Shown: piece after piece, positions 11,382 through 21,614 of the stretch
How the letters are laid out: each line of letters starts with the position of its first letter
How positions within the stretch are numbered: the stretch's first letter is position 1
Source of the DNA: Acorus gramineus
Lineage: Eukaryota; Streptophyta; Magnoliopsida; Acorales; Acoraceae
Direction: 5' to 3'
Length of the DNA: 64,000 bases
Assembly: GCA_030737835.1 (NCBI GenBank)
Contig: CM060849.1
Location: 12,171,716-12,235,715 of the forward strand
Notes under the pieces: generated by a model
Seen by the model: the letters and a program-made list of their open reading frames with translations, nothing else
What the model was told of the DNA's origin: nothing
The model's database searches: none
Position numbers and translations under genes: made by a program

Positions 11382-12128
11382 CTGTAGAAGTTGGATTATG
11401 AATCCAGCACTGTAATGACTGTACAAACTGATCTGAAACTTTTTTTTTATTTGAGAATGTTGTAACATTCTCATGTGGCTATCTATTGTAGCATGAAAAT
11501 ATATGTAGCATAACTATTACCTTTTCTGTGCATGGAGGAATTTGATGATCTACAGGTTTTTATTTTTAAAGAGTAAAGTGTTGTAATATTATTCTCTTGT
11601 ATTTATAATGTGTAGCATGACAGGATATGCCACTTTGTATCAGGTTCTAGGTGAGAGTTGTAAAAAAAATTTGACAGGTATGTGATTGTTATGATATTTC
11701 AAAATTGGTAAATATAGATTGCATATTTACCACATTATGAAAAGCACATATGTCTTGAGTTATTTTTTTGTAAATTTATATAAGCTTGTATCAGGTTCTA
11801 ATAAGTAATGAAAGTGTAATATCTAATAATTTATTAAATATACATTTAATAAAGTATCTTTTTTTAATAAATAGAAAAAATAAGCAAATAATCAAGTTTT
11901 CAACCAAACATCAAATTACATTCAGCACTTATTAAATGGACCAAAACACCCTTGTCATAAGCTCTACTTTAGTACTGAACCAAACACATTTATTTGCAAT
12001 AAGTGCTTATAATTTTCGCTGAACCAAATAGTTTTTCTTCTGAACTGATTAAAACTTATCAGAACTTATACAATCTGCACTTATAAATCATGACTTAAAA
12101 TCAGCTTTCCGCTGAACCAAACGGCCCC

Positions 12129-13704
12129 TTAGTGTAAGGTGGGAAACGCATGCAAAGGGACAGCCTTAGCCAAAGTTAAACCATACTTATCGGACATATC
12201 CATATCCCTTGGACTCATCCCGTCGGGTAAACACCAATGGAACGAACATAGCAGAGAAGCCAAAATAAGGTGCACCATACGGTCTGCGAGAGGAAGACCA
12301 GGACAGGCCCGACTTCCCGAGCCAAATGGAATCAGCTCAAAATTCCTGCCCCTGTAGTCCAATTCGGAACCCATAAATCGAGCCGGATTAAACTTGTCCG
12401 GGTCTTCCCAAACCGAGGTGTCCCTGCCAATCGCCCACGCGTTCACCAGCACCTGCGCGTGCTTCGGTATGGTAAACCCGACGACATCCACATCATCCTC
12501 TGCCTTGCGTGGGATCAGAAATGGTGCAGGCGGGTGAAGTCGAAGGGTCTCCTTCACGATCGATTGCAAGTAAGGTAACCGAACAATGTCTGGTTCTTCG
12601 ATGTGGTTTCCAAAGCCGATAATATCCGAAAGCTCAGCTTGTGCTCTTGCCATTGCTTTGGGGTTGTGGAGCAGTTCAGCCATCGCCCATTCAATTGTAT
12701 TTGAGCTTGTATCACTCGCAGCAACAAATAAGTCCTAACAAATTCACAACGCCTTTCAAGTATAAAATAAACATGCGTACAATACAAAATCATGATCTCA
12801 GAATTACCGTGAGTAAAGCTTTGATGGTCACGCGGTCAATTTCCGAGCGCTGTAGGGACTGGAGAAGCACATCAAGAAAATCTCTGCAGGTGGCGTTTGC
12901 AGACTCTTGCCTCAGACGGTTGTCGATCATTTCGTCAAAAAATACATGAAGTTTCTGAAAGTTAGCCCTCTGTCGGCGCCTCCGTCCCTGCAAGTCCATC
13001 CATCGGAGGACCGGGAAGTAGTCCGACAAGTTCGGACTTCCGACTTCCACCGTGATAGCCCAGACAGTCTCCTTGAACTCATGCGAGGACTCCGAGTTCA
13101 GGCCAACCAAGTCAACCGAGAACACCGTGTTCGATATCAGATTGATCGTCGTCACGAATGCAGCCCGTCCAATGTCCACAGGAAGTCCTTCAGAGCAACA
13201 GCTCCCGACGTGATCGAGGAGCTCCTGCACTTTGGCGTGGCGGAGTCCTTGGTTCGCGTCGAGCCTCTGGTTTGTGAAGAGTTGGGTTGCACTGATCCTT
13301 TTTAAGTTGCGCCACAAGTGGTTCAGCGGGGACCAGATCAAGGATTTCTTGTCGTGGTCGAAGACGTGAGCAGCGTCGGGGATGAATCGGGAGGCGAGGT
13401 ATTGGTCTTTCTTTTGGAGGATTTCTCTAGCAACGGCGGGGGAGGAGGCAACGATGGTCGTGACATGACCGAGTCGGAGAGACATGAGGGGGCCGTGGCG
13501 TTTGGAGAGCTCGGCGAGCGATATGTGCGGCCTGTCGCCTAGCTTGTGGAGGCTTCCGATGATCGGGAGAGGGGCGGGGCCCGGGGGGAGGTTGGGCAGT
13601 TGAGATTTTCGATGAGGGCCGTGGCGGAGGAGGAAGAAGAGGAGGAAGTATGTGGTGGTGCACCCAAGCGCCAGCCATGTGAACAGATGCGAGGCCATCT
13701 GCAT
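12129..13704 (-). CDS. Cytochrome P450, CYP76-like, intact
   Basis: Exon 1 (13704-12808) and exon 2 (12734-12129) join in phase 0 across a 73-bp intron and give 500 residues, the normal length for the family. In order: an N-terminal membrane anchor (about residues 8-27), the proline-rich hinge PNLPPGPAPLPIIGS, the I-helix FVAASDTSS, the K-helix KETLRLHPP, PERF as FNPARF and the heme-cysteine loop PFGSGSRACPG. Best match by feel is CYP76, a group that includes monoterpene and other small-molecule hydroxylases; the substrate is unknown. The enzyme would sit on the ER and use cytochrome P450 reductase. The start could also be the next methionine (MASHLFTW). The TAA stop (12129-12131) is the TTA target duplication of the Harbinger element, so the native 3' UTR is displaced and transcript ends must now come from transposon DNA. 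Confidence 0.92.
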
Positions 13705-13735
13705 CTCTCACTACCATGCTCCTCGCCTTAGATGG

Positions 13736-13746
13736 TTTATATCTTG
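13736..13746 (-). promoter_or_regulatory. Possible TATA box of the P450
   Basis: The minus strand reads GATATAAACC about 35 bases upstream of the P450 ATG. This would give a very short leader and place the out-of-frame ATG at 13717 at or before the transcription start. Only position and sequence support it. Confidence 0.35.
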
Positions 13747-14110
13747 TGTATTGGACAGTGACTCTTCAACGCCAAAAGTGCCAAAAGTGACTCTTCAACG
13801 ACAATCCCATCCTCTTGTGTAGGCCCAACGGGATCGGCATGCATTTCGTCATCCCCCTCGCTGTCACAATAGTGACAATACTGTGATGAGACCTGTCCCC
13901 AAAAGTCATAATAGCGTGATAATATTGTGATGACAGTTGTCCCAACCAAACCTCACCTCACTCACTCACCCATGGTTATGGTTAATGTTAACGGTGACGA
14001 AAAACACTACAAAATCAAAATCTCTTTTTGTCATTTTTTCCCTCTTTTGTTTCTCTGGCTCTTCTCTCACCAAACAAACATAATCGAAACCCATTTGTCT
14101 TTCTTTCTTT

Positions 14111-14290
14111 CCTCCCCCCCCCCCCCCCCCCAATATCTCTCTCTCTCTCTCTCTTTCCCCCATCTCATTTTATCACCTCCCCAAATCATACTTCCTTTTT
14201 CTTTTATACTCTCGATGAAAGTTAATCCAGGAAGTTTAAAAAAATTTGAGTCTTCTCTCCATCTCTTCTCTCTCTCTCTCTTTGTACATG
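14111..14290. repeat. Poly-C and (CT)n low-complexity tract
   Basis: A run of about 18 C at 14115 is followed by (CT)n at 14137-14155 and again at 14266-14281. Overlapping proline/serine and glycine/arginine ORFs on both strands are composition artefacts. It could be the leader of a lost gene, but no coding sequence follows. Confidence 0.8.
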
Positions 14291-14462
14291 ATTTAATCTC
14301 CACACCTTTTTAAACATCTATATTAGGGTTATTTATATTTATTATATATGCTTTTTGTTTACCTTGTAGGGTTTAAATTTTGTTCATGAGGTTGATGATG
14401 GTTTTTATATTCCTTGTATAGTTTTCCTTTTTAGGATTTTTGTATTTATTGTATACGTAGAT

Positions 14463-14770
14463 TGTATAGTTCAATTATAATGTTGGGCAGTTTGATTCAT
14501 ATATTGTGCAGTTTGATTCTAAATTTTACAGTTCAGTTCATATATTGCCCCAGTTTAATTCATATAATGTGCATTTTGAGTACATGTTATATAGTCGGAT
14601 TCCTATGTTAGTTCGAGTCATATGTGTGTAGTATCATTCATAGGTTATGCAATTCAATTCATAGGTTGTGCAATTTCATTATTAAGTTATACAGCTGGAT
14701 TCATAGGTTGTGCAGTTCAGTTATTATGTTATGTAGTTTGGTTTATAAGTTGTGCAATCAAGTTTTCACA
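14463..14770. repeat. Degenerate minisatellite, unit about 20-25 bases
   Basis: Units of the form TCATAGGTTGTGCAGTTCAAT recur about a dozen times with substitutions and small indels. The plus-strand ORF at 14624 (HRLCNSIHRLCNF) only mirrors the repeat. A shorter array with related units lies at 35140-35270 in NRAMP intron 6. Confidence 0.8.
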
Positions 14771-14773
14771 TTA

Positions 14774-15260
14774 ATTGATATGAATAAGAAAAAAAGTCAT
14801 CCATGAGTGTTTTTAAATTTCTGTATCATGGTTTTTACTGATTGATATACATGGGGATTGTTTGTCTAGACTCTAGGATCCCTCACCAAATGATAACCTA
14901 AATTCGAATTTTTAAGTGTTAGTTAAATTGACCAAGAACTTGTTGAGAAATTTGGGATTATTGGGGTGTTAGTCACACTGGGATGAATTTTCATCTACCT
15001 ATAATCTCCATATATACGATGAATTTGCAAATTAATGATGCATAAACTTTTAATCTTTAAACGTTTTTCAATAAAAATTTTTTTTTGAAAAAATCTACTT
15101 CTCATCATCAAATACTTACTCAATTATTTAATTGTTCAATTCAAAGTAATAAACAAAAATGAAAAATTTTGATAAATAATTCTAATATATTAATAGTCTT
15201 AAACTCCTATAAAATAGAAAGAAAAAAAGAATAATTAATGCTTCCACTGGACCCTTTTCG
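14774..15260. repeat. Duplicated P450 upstream flank, right copy
   Basis: This matches 2915-3340 and 4860-5060 in order. It is the counterpart flank of the intact P450. Nothing coding is seen. Confidence 0.7.
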
Positions 15261-15828
15261 ATCTCTTTTTGTTTCAATATGCGAACTATAAAATGTTAAC
15301 ATGATCCAATCCTGACAGTGATTATGTCATGAAATAAGATTTATAAATTTAAGTGATCGTCTTATTTTGGCTTGGTGACTTGGTAGGACAAAATTAAATC
15401 AAGCTCTACGGTGTAAAATGAATATCAGATTTTGTGCTAGTTTTTTATTTTAAAAACAATTGGTAGTTTTTTATGAATTTTTTTAGGAGGAAATGAACTT
15501 GGAAGACCTCTGCTAGTCCTACACGATTAATGGAACTATTAACATTCAAATCTTTTAATGATTAATTGCAACTTACATCATTTTCAAATCATAACCGACC
15601 AATTCAATGTTAGTGGATAAGTCATCCTCCACCACACAAGTGTCTGCTCTTTGAATGGTCGTGCTGTGTACGTTAACCTAACCCCTCACGCAAACCGGCC
15701 GCAAACACTTCTCCATCACGAAAGCATTGATGTGGGTGAGAGTACCTAACTACGGCAACACATCAATCAACACATACAGTATGATTGAAAACCTTTAGTT
15801 ACCAAACTAACAAACTTTATCATTCTGG

Positions 15829-15830
<2 letters not shown>

Positions 15831-15869
<39 letters not shown>
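15831..15869. repeat. Poly-A tract
   Basis: About 36 consecutive A residues follow TATCATTCTGGTCTT. A near copy of this flank (TATCATTCTGATCTTAAAA) lies at 16855 on the far side of the neighbouring TIR element. Confidence 0.9.
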
Positions 15870-15871
<2 letters not shown>

Positions 15872-15894
15872 AAAGAGGATATATTATATTCTGG

Positions 15895-16858
15895 CCAAAC
15901 TATAAAATTTAGGATGAATTGCTTATATATCCCTGGACCGACCCCCTTATTTTTTAATGCCCCTTGACTTTTTTTAATTTTTTTTTTACCCCTGCAGCTT
16001 TGTCCTATTATTTTTTTACCCTTGTTTTTTCTTAATACAAATATTAAGACAAATTAAACTCACTTTCCCTTTTACTTTTCTTCTTTTTCTTCAAACTAAA
16101 ATCACTAACCATTAAGACAATCGTGCATCTGCCAACGTATCCTAGGGAAACCCTTGGTTCCCTAACATCTTTTGGTCGGATCCTCTGCACAACATATATG
16201 CAAATCACATTAGTACAAAATATAATGCCCTATCACATAAATGTATCAACGTAAAGAAATTTACTATGAAATTACAGAAAGTACCATTTACAAAACATAA
16301 ACTACCATATACAAAACATAAACTACCATCTATTTAACAGAAACTACCATTTACTGAACGGAAATAATCCAATTACAAAGACCACCAAGAACAGAAACTG
16401 AAAACTATTAATAATAAAAAATAACCAACATTACGTATCCAATCTCATCGAGCCGGACCTCGACCGCGCCGACTTCATCTGCTGCTCGGTAGAAGCCGAC
16501 GTGGATGGTTCGGATCGGGCGGTGGAGGTCAGAGAGGTTGAGGGAGGTCTTGCCGGCGGAGATCTCAGACCAGAGATTGAAGACTGTCTTGGTCTCCAGC
16601 TTGACACCCCATGAGGAGAAAGAGTCGATCGGGAGACGGGTTGCAGTCTGAGAGGGACATCGGTGTGGAGAGGGGAGGATTTCAGGGGAAAAAGGGGGGT
16701 AATTTCAGTCGGGAAAAGTGATGTGGCAAGGATGAGGGGTAAAACAAAAAGAAATAAGTCTGCAAGGGTAATTTTTTTTTTTCTTAAAGTTTAAGAACAC
16801 AAAAAAAATGAGGGGGTCGGTTTAGGGGTAATTGGACAAATCACTCTAAAATTTATCA
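15895..16858. mobile_element. Long-TIR element with a GC-rich, exon-like centre
   Basis: The left end (TAAAATTTAGGATGAATTG, then GGACCGACCCCCTTATTTTTT) and the inverted right end (TAAATTTTAGAGTGATTTG, then AACCGACCCCCTCATTTTTT) form TIRs of well over 100 bases. The centre (about 16437-16640) is GC-rich. On the minus strand it has an open, protein-like frame with VKLETKTVFNLWSEIS, then LNLSDLHRPIRTIHVGFYR. I do not recognise the protein. The layout suggests a non-autonomous element that captured a host exon. Confidence 0.6.
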
Positions 16859-17342
16859 TTCTGATCTTAAAAGAATATAAGAATCATTCCAGAAGATCCT
16901 AGTGGCACATATATCCAGGAACTGTACTTTGTGGGCGATCTGGTGAAACGATTCTAGGTGATCAAATTTAGTAGTGAAGATAACAAGCTCGCTATTTTGA
17001 CGAGCGGGGTGTGGATCATCCAGGACCACCTCCTCAATCTATAGTGGTGGAGAGACAATTTTGATATGAACTCACTTATATGTCTATCAAATTTCTTAAT
17101 CTTTATTTAGATGAGATGGATTCATGATGATGGAGATATCGGCTTCAGTGGGGACATCGCTTTGCGTACAGATTATTGTTGATGAGATCAGGCAATGCTA
17201 GTCGACCTGTGCCTTGGTAGAACTCGATTTATGCTTTGGTTTTTGCATAAGAAACGATTACGATTTTCCATTTCACTACACTTGCTTCGATTCTTCTTCT
17301 TGCTTTCAAGAATTATTAAACTCAAAATAGAAATGTTTGATT

Positions 17343-17450
17343 GTGATTCTCATTTCGTAAGCTTTCTAACATATGTTTCAGATATGCACGCGTCCAAAAT
17401 CAACTTGTAGTTCTCATTTCGTAAGCTTTCTAACATATGTTTCAGAGATC
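17343..17450 (+). repeat. Short direct duplication
   Basis: The block TTCTCATTTCGTAAGCTTTC and the following 17 or so bases occur at 17347 and again at 17411, 64 bases apart. The ORF across it is not recognised. Confidence 0.8.
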
Positions 17451-17667
17451 CTTGTAGAAACTAGGTGGGTGTCTTCTATACCAGGTTTCATTAACTTGTA
17501 GTTCCTTGTAGCGCTGTCTTCCTCGAAGTGTTGAATGTTAATTAACAAATGCCCCACTTCATTAACCAAAGGGGAGAAAGTATTAGAAATGAATAGTTGA
17601 GTAAAGTGTAATGATATAAGATCAAATCTATAAAAAAAAATGATTTAGTTAACAAAACTCCTTTGAG

Positions 17668-17903
17668 ATTATGTGCCCTCTAGTTGAGTCCTTCGAAGAG
17701 GGACGCGATGGCGGCGGCCTGTCAGCATCGTTGGAGAAGCTCTATCTCACTAAATGCCCTGTGTTGATGGAGCGGTGCGAGAAGGAGGATGAACCAGATT
17801 GGCGAATGATCAAAGACATCCCAAACATAAGATTTGTCAAGTGATTGCACAAGGGTTTCCTATCATAGATATCTTCTAGTCTTAGCAAAGCTAGCAAAGG
17901 TTA
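17668..17903 (+). pseudogene. Orphan 3' end of an NLR (LRR tail) gene
   Basis: This is nearly collinear with the last 75 codons and 3' flank of the intact NLR (27704-27930). The frame reads CPLVESFEEGRDGGGLSASL, then SLTKCPVLM-like residues, PDWRMIKDIPNIRF, and a TGA at 17842-17844. No CC, NB-ARC or upstream LRR sequence is found before it; AT-rich sequence precedes it directly. The similarity continues past the stop into the UTR (CTTAGCAAA), so this is a truncated genomic copy and not a captured exon. It shows that an NLR duplicate once stood about 6 kb upstream of the present gene. Confidence 0.88.
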
Positions 17904-18278
17904 TTTTAGGAGGCCATTTCAGTATGTATACAAACTGATTGATACAGTAGTCTATATAAAGGGGATGCACTCTAGCCTCGATTGGTTTTCCCTCCCCGTA
18001 ATGTAGAAAACATTGATTAGTTTAAGTTTTTTTACTTGTACACCCCCCCCCCCTCCCCCTTTTTTTTTTTTTGATAAGAAGTGATATCTTGTAGTTGGTT
18101 TTATGGTCAAGCTAGGTGGGCTATTTTCGCTTGTGCATTCCCAAACTCACATAAATATACATGAGTTAAATCAGACTTGTACATCCATTCTAATACATGT
18201 ACATGTTTCTTTCAATATTTGAATAGCAATACATCATTACTTACCAAAATGGTTGTGGTTTAAATTCTCATTATATTG

Positions 18279-18515
18279 GTCACAACCTTTTGGTTCAGTT
18301 CTACGAAGCACATGATGACCCTAAAGACATTGAAGGGATTGAGTGGGTGGATTTGGAAATAGTGAAGGGTTTGGCGAAGAAGGAAGCGAAAAGGGAGCTC
18401 GAGGCACACCTTCCTCAAGTGACAGAAGGGGACAACAATCTCATCGGGCCCGATGACTTCAGGGGCTTGAGGATCTGCACATAGCCAAGGAATTCGTACC
18501 CCCATGAAGGCTATA
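18279..18515 (+). pseudogene. Unrecognised exon-like sequence
   Basis: After a good acceptor (CTTTTGGTTCAG at about 18298) an open frame has protein-like composition: FYEAHDDPKDIEGIEWVDLE, then KEAKRELEAHLPQVTEGDNN. A stop falls at 18482-18484. A one-base shift near 18460 would extend it as QGLEDLHIAKEFVPP before a stop. I do not recognise the family. It may be the last exon of a decayed gene or captured DNA. Nothing around it offers upstream exons. Confidence 0.35.
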
Positions 18516-18519
18516 AAGA

Positions 18520-19155
18520 AGGCTAGCTATTGCAAATTGTAGAGACAAAGGAGATAACCAAACAGAGAGGGATTGAAGTTTCAATTGGCTCATCAATAAT
18601 TTATAGGCGAAAGATGATGTCATTGCAATCCCTTAATAAGAGTTCTCTCATCCTCGTACCTTCAACAAAGTCTCCTCTATCTCTACATTCAATGAAATCT
18701 CCTCTGTTTGAGGTACTTTTGACATATCATATGAAAATATTGATTTTTATTAAAATTTAGTGCTGGTTCACATATTGGGGCTCTGTGGTTTGGGTGGATT
18801 TTTCAAATTTATTATAGCTGGTTCACAAAGTGGAAAAGCTTGATGAAACTGTCCGCTTGTATGAGATCTACCTACTGATGTTGCAAAAAATGACTTACTG
18901 AGAAAATCAAGTTTGTTTTGGAGGTTTTATAGGGTGTGGCTAGATCAAGCGGTTGAAATTCTGACCGATGGAGAAGAAGACGGGGACAAAAACGTAAATT
19001 CAGGTAAGGGTAGTTTGGTAATTTACAAGGGTGTTTTTGGATTGTGTTAATATTTGGAGAGTAGTTTTTTTTTTTTTTTTCTTCAGGTAGAGTGAACGGG
19101 ATATTCCAACTTTGTTAGTAGAGATTGATCTCAGAGGTTTTTTTTTTTGTTCAAC
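18520..19155. other. Intergenic, no gene seen
   Basis: AT-rich sequence with poly-T runs at 19066 and 19139. The short ORF at 18530 is serine-rich and not convincing. No repeat boundary was recognised. Confidence 0.5.
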
Positions 19156-19159
19156 CACG

Positions 19160-19830
19160 ATGTAGCGCTAAAAAATGAAGCTCACCAACTATCAATTATG
19201 CTACATGTGCTGGTGGCCCACGATATGAATAATAGGGGTCCACGACCCGGATCACCCAACATTCGTGAATCCGACCCCTCAACACTTCAACGCCCAACAA
19301 TCAAGCGTTAATTCAATTATATAAATCCAGAGCTTTATTTTAAATATCAGGGATGATCAATTGTTGATTAAAAAAATCTAATAGATATTTTAAATCTAGA
19401 GCTATCAAGGTATCGATTCTCTAAAATCACAATAATATATCATGAATTTGGAATTAATCACTGATAGATCCAGAAAACCCTAGCACTTTATGTGCATTTA
19501 TTGGGGGATAATAACAACAGATCCTGAAAATCCCACAGTTATGGTAAAATCCATTCCTAGAGGGATCTTCATATGATTCTAGGGTTTAATCAGGACACTA
19601 TAAATAGGGAACCAGTTCTCTCTAAGGAGGTATGTTGAATTTCTGTTAACCACAGTCCTATTTTGTGCATTCTACTGACTTAAGTGTTGGAGACTCTTTC
19701 GCATGACACTTTGGACCCCAACGTTTGAGAAGGAGGAGCGCCGGTGATCATCAGGAAGCTGTCAGAAGGAGTGGAGCGGCCGGATCTTGATAATCCGAAC
19801 CGGGTTAGTTAATTTTTGACCCTTCACATG
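19160..19830 (+). mobile_element. Gypsy-type LTR remnant
   Basis: This has an LTR-like layout: a GC-richer U3-like region with GGGGTCCACGACCCGGATCA, a TATA box CTATAAATAG at 19598-19607 and then a leader with CTGACTTAAGTGTTGGAG. A related leader phrase occurs in the minus-strand LTR at 21615-22370. I know such motifs from plant gypsy LTRs of the Tat type. The exact ends and a target duplication were not found. No internal genes are adjacent. Confidence 0.55.
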
Positions 19831-20172
19831 ACAAATTATAGGGTGTTTATATAGGTATATCAATTTTAGAGAAGGTTACATGGATTTAGCTGATTTCTCA
19901 TGGGGTATATGCATTTGTCCCAAAAAAATCAATAACGATTATAAAACAAAAGAACGAATCACAAAAGAAACCTCTGTGAGAAAAGTAACAACTATAAGAA
20001 GTAAAAAAAAAAGGAAGAAGTTTCCAACACTAAATTTTTCACCATAAAAAAAGTTGATTTGATTTTAAATCAGTGTTAAATGGTGAACAGTAAAATTTTG
20101 TGATATACCGTGACTTTCTGTTTTCATGATTTTTGTTTGATGGAATTTGATTTAGAAAAAAAAAATTCTTTA

Positions 20173-20471
20173 GGGCTGGTTTGGCAAAGGGATAAATATT
20201 GGGATAAGGGATAATTTTGGGGATAAGTGAGTGGGAGAACAGCTTATCTCCGTTTAGTATAAAAAATAATTGAGATAAACTGAAGACAGTTGTTCCAATT
20301 TTGAAATAAAAATAAGAATATTTTGTTCCACCTAAAGGCTGAAATAACATTTATCTCCACTTTTTACCCCAATTTTGATAAATATAAATATGAACAAAAT
20401 TGATAGATTTCTTATCCCCTAAAATTAGGACAACTTATCCTCAAAACCTTATCCATTTGTTAAACTAGCCC
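20173..20471. mobile_element. Tourist-like MITE with TTA target duplication
   Basis: The termini GGGCTGGTTTGGCAAAGGGA and, inverted, GGGCTAGTTTAACAAATGGA agree over most of 23 bases. They are flanked by TTA at 20170-20172 and 20472-20474. At 299 bp with no coding capacity, it fits a non-autonomous PIF/Harbinger element. A transposase like that at 9712 could in principle mobilise it, although the TIR bases match only partly. Confidence 0.85.
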
Positions 20472-20474
20472 TTA

Positions 20475-20859
20475 ACCTTTGTTTGGATATGGAATACGTC
20501 ACGGAATAACTTGGAATAAAACAGAATAATTAATTTTTGGTGTTTGGATGCAGTAAATACCCTGGGATAACCTATGCTAGAATAAACTGGTATATGGATT
20601 CTAGCCAACCCTTGGAATTAAAGTTATTCCACGTTATTCCATCCAAAGAATATATGTGTCCACAGTCAAATCAACTGTTATCACCTCTTATAAATCATCT
20701 GTCAAATTAACTATCATCTTTTTCACCTTTTATAAATCTTTATCCATACTTTATTTATACTTTATACAAACAACAAAAACTTGATTATTATGTTTCCTAA
20801 CGAGAATAATTCAAAATATAATCAAACACAAAAATCATTTATTCCACTGCTATAATCAC
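20475..20859. mobile_element. MITE-like element interrupted by a solo LTR
   Basis: It starts TTTGTTTGGATATGGAATA and carries internal blocks (TTATAAATC, GATAACAGTT-like and GAGAATAATTC) shared in inverted orientation with the element at 41022-41490. The LTR at 20860 cuts into its right side, so the right terminus is not visible. Confidence 0.5.
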
Positions 20860-21594
20860 TGTGGAGGTAAAACTCTGCGCCGTGACATGTTTCACGTCAA
20901 GGCAGATATGGGCTATCACACTTGCGGCCTACAGAACCAGATCCGCATCCTAAAGGTCATGATGACATTTCAAGGTGTGCTGGCACGATTAGATCCAGGG
21001 TCTAATCGGACAGTTAAACACCTCGTGAAAGAATGTCACCTCGAGTAGTTAAGGCACGATCAGATTAGAGGTTTGGTCGGACGACCTTATTGCTCGCGAA
21101 CGAGCAGGGAAGACACGACTAGACAAGAGGTCTGGTTGAGCGATCTTTCACCTCGCGGACATACTCAAAGACGTAACTAACGAATGAGCAGACCCAAGAG
21201 CCACGGGCAGATTAAAGAAACGGTCAAAGGGCCATAACACATGTAACTGCCAAATAGACATTAATGGCCCGCTAATTGCATGACATGGGCACGACGTGCC
21301 TCATTGACATGTGGGGGTTTCCACCAAAATCGTCCACTAAAAGTGTTTAATGAGGGGACGGTTATGACAACCACGGAGTAGTGGAAGCGGCAATCTAGCT
21401 GAGGAATTACGTGTGACTTGATCCCCAAGAGGTACATAGGCAGCCTATAAAGAGGTCTTGAGATAGCACTCTAAAGGCCCAGTCATTGAGACGGTTAAAT
21501 TCAAGCTACCAAAAATTACCATCCTTAAAATAACCCTTTGAGTTTTAACCCCAAGTTCAAAAAGTTTAACTAAAGGGGGAAAATATCATCATCA
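20860..21594 (+). mobile_element. Solo LTR with 5-bp target duplication
   Basis: The element starts TGTGGAGGTAAAA and ends ATCATCATCA, giving TG..CA ends. It is flanked by ATCAC at 20855-20859 and 21595-21599. A TATA box lies at 21446 (TATAAAGAG) after TTGATCCCCAAGAGGTACAT. It belongs to the same family as 3705-4422. The intact target duplication shows it came from a full element by LTR-LTR recombination. Confidence 0.88.
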
Positions 21595-21614
21595 ATCACT
21601 TATGCTGGTATTAT

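Larger units (their letters stand above)
5273..12128 (+). mobile_element. PIF/Harbinger DNA transposon, about 6.86 kb, with three genes
   Basis: The left terminus GGGGGTGTTTGGATGAGC and the inverted right terminus GGGGCCGTTTGGTTCAGC form imperfect TIRs, with TTA on both sides (5270-5272 and 12129-12131). TTA is the usual PIF/Harbinger target duplication. The element carries a Myb/SANT-like gene, a HARBI1-type DDE transposase and a GRF-zinc-finger gene, all on the plus strand. The first 2.7 kb has no convincing coding sequence. It holds a CT-rich leader-like stretch near 5520-5600, a TATTTAAA at about 5510 and a probable splice acceptor just before the first ATG at 8011, consistent with a long 5' intron. 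The right 750 bases contain repeated TTTGGTTCAG-like subterminal motifs in inverted orientation. Confidence 0.88.

Noticed and set aside
13427..13717. Proline-rich 96-residue minus-strand ORF overlapping the P450 start
   Set aside because: It is an out-of-frame shadow of P450 exon 1. The P450 frame carries all family motifs.
14624..14806. Repetitive HRLCN-type protein
   Set aside because: It mirrors the DNA minisatellite; units vary in length and break the frame outside this stretch.
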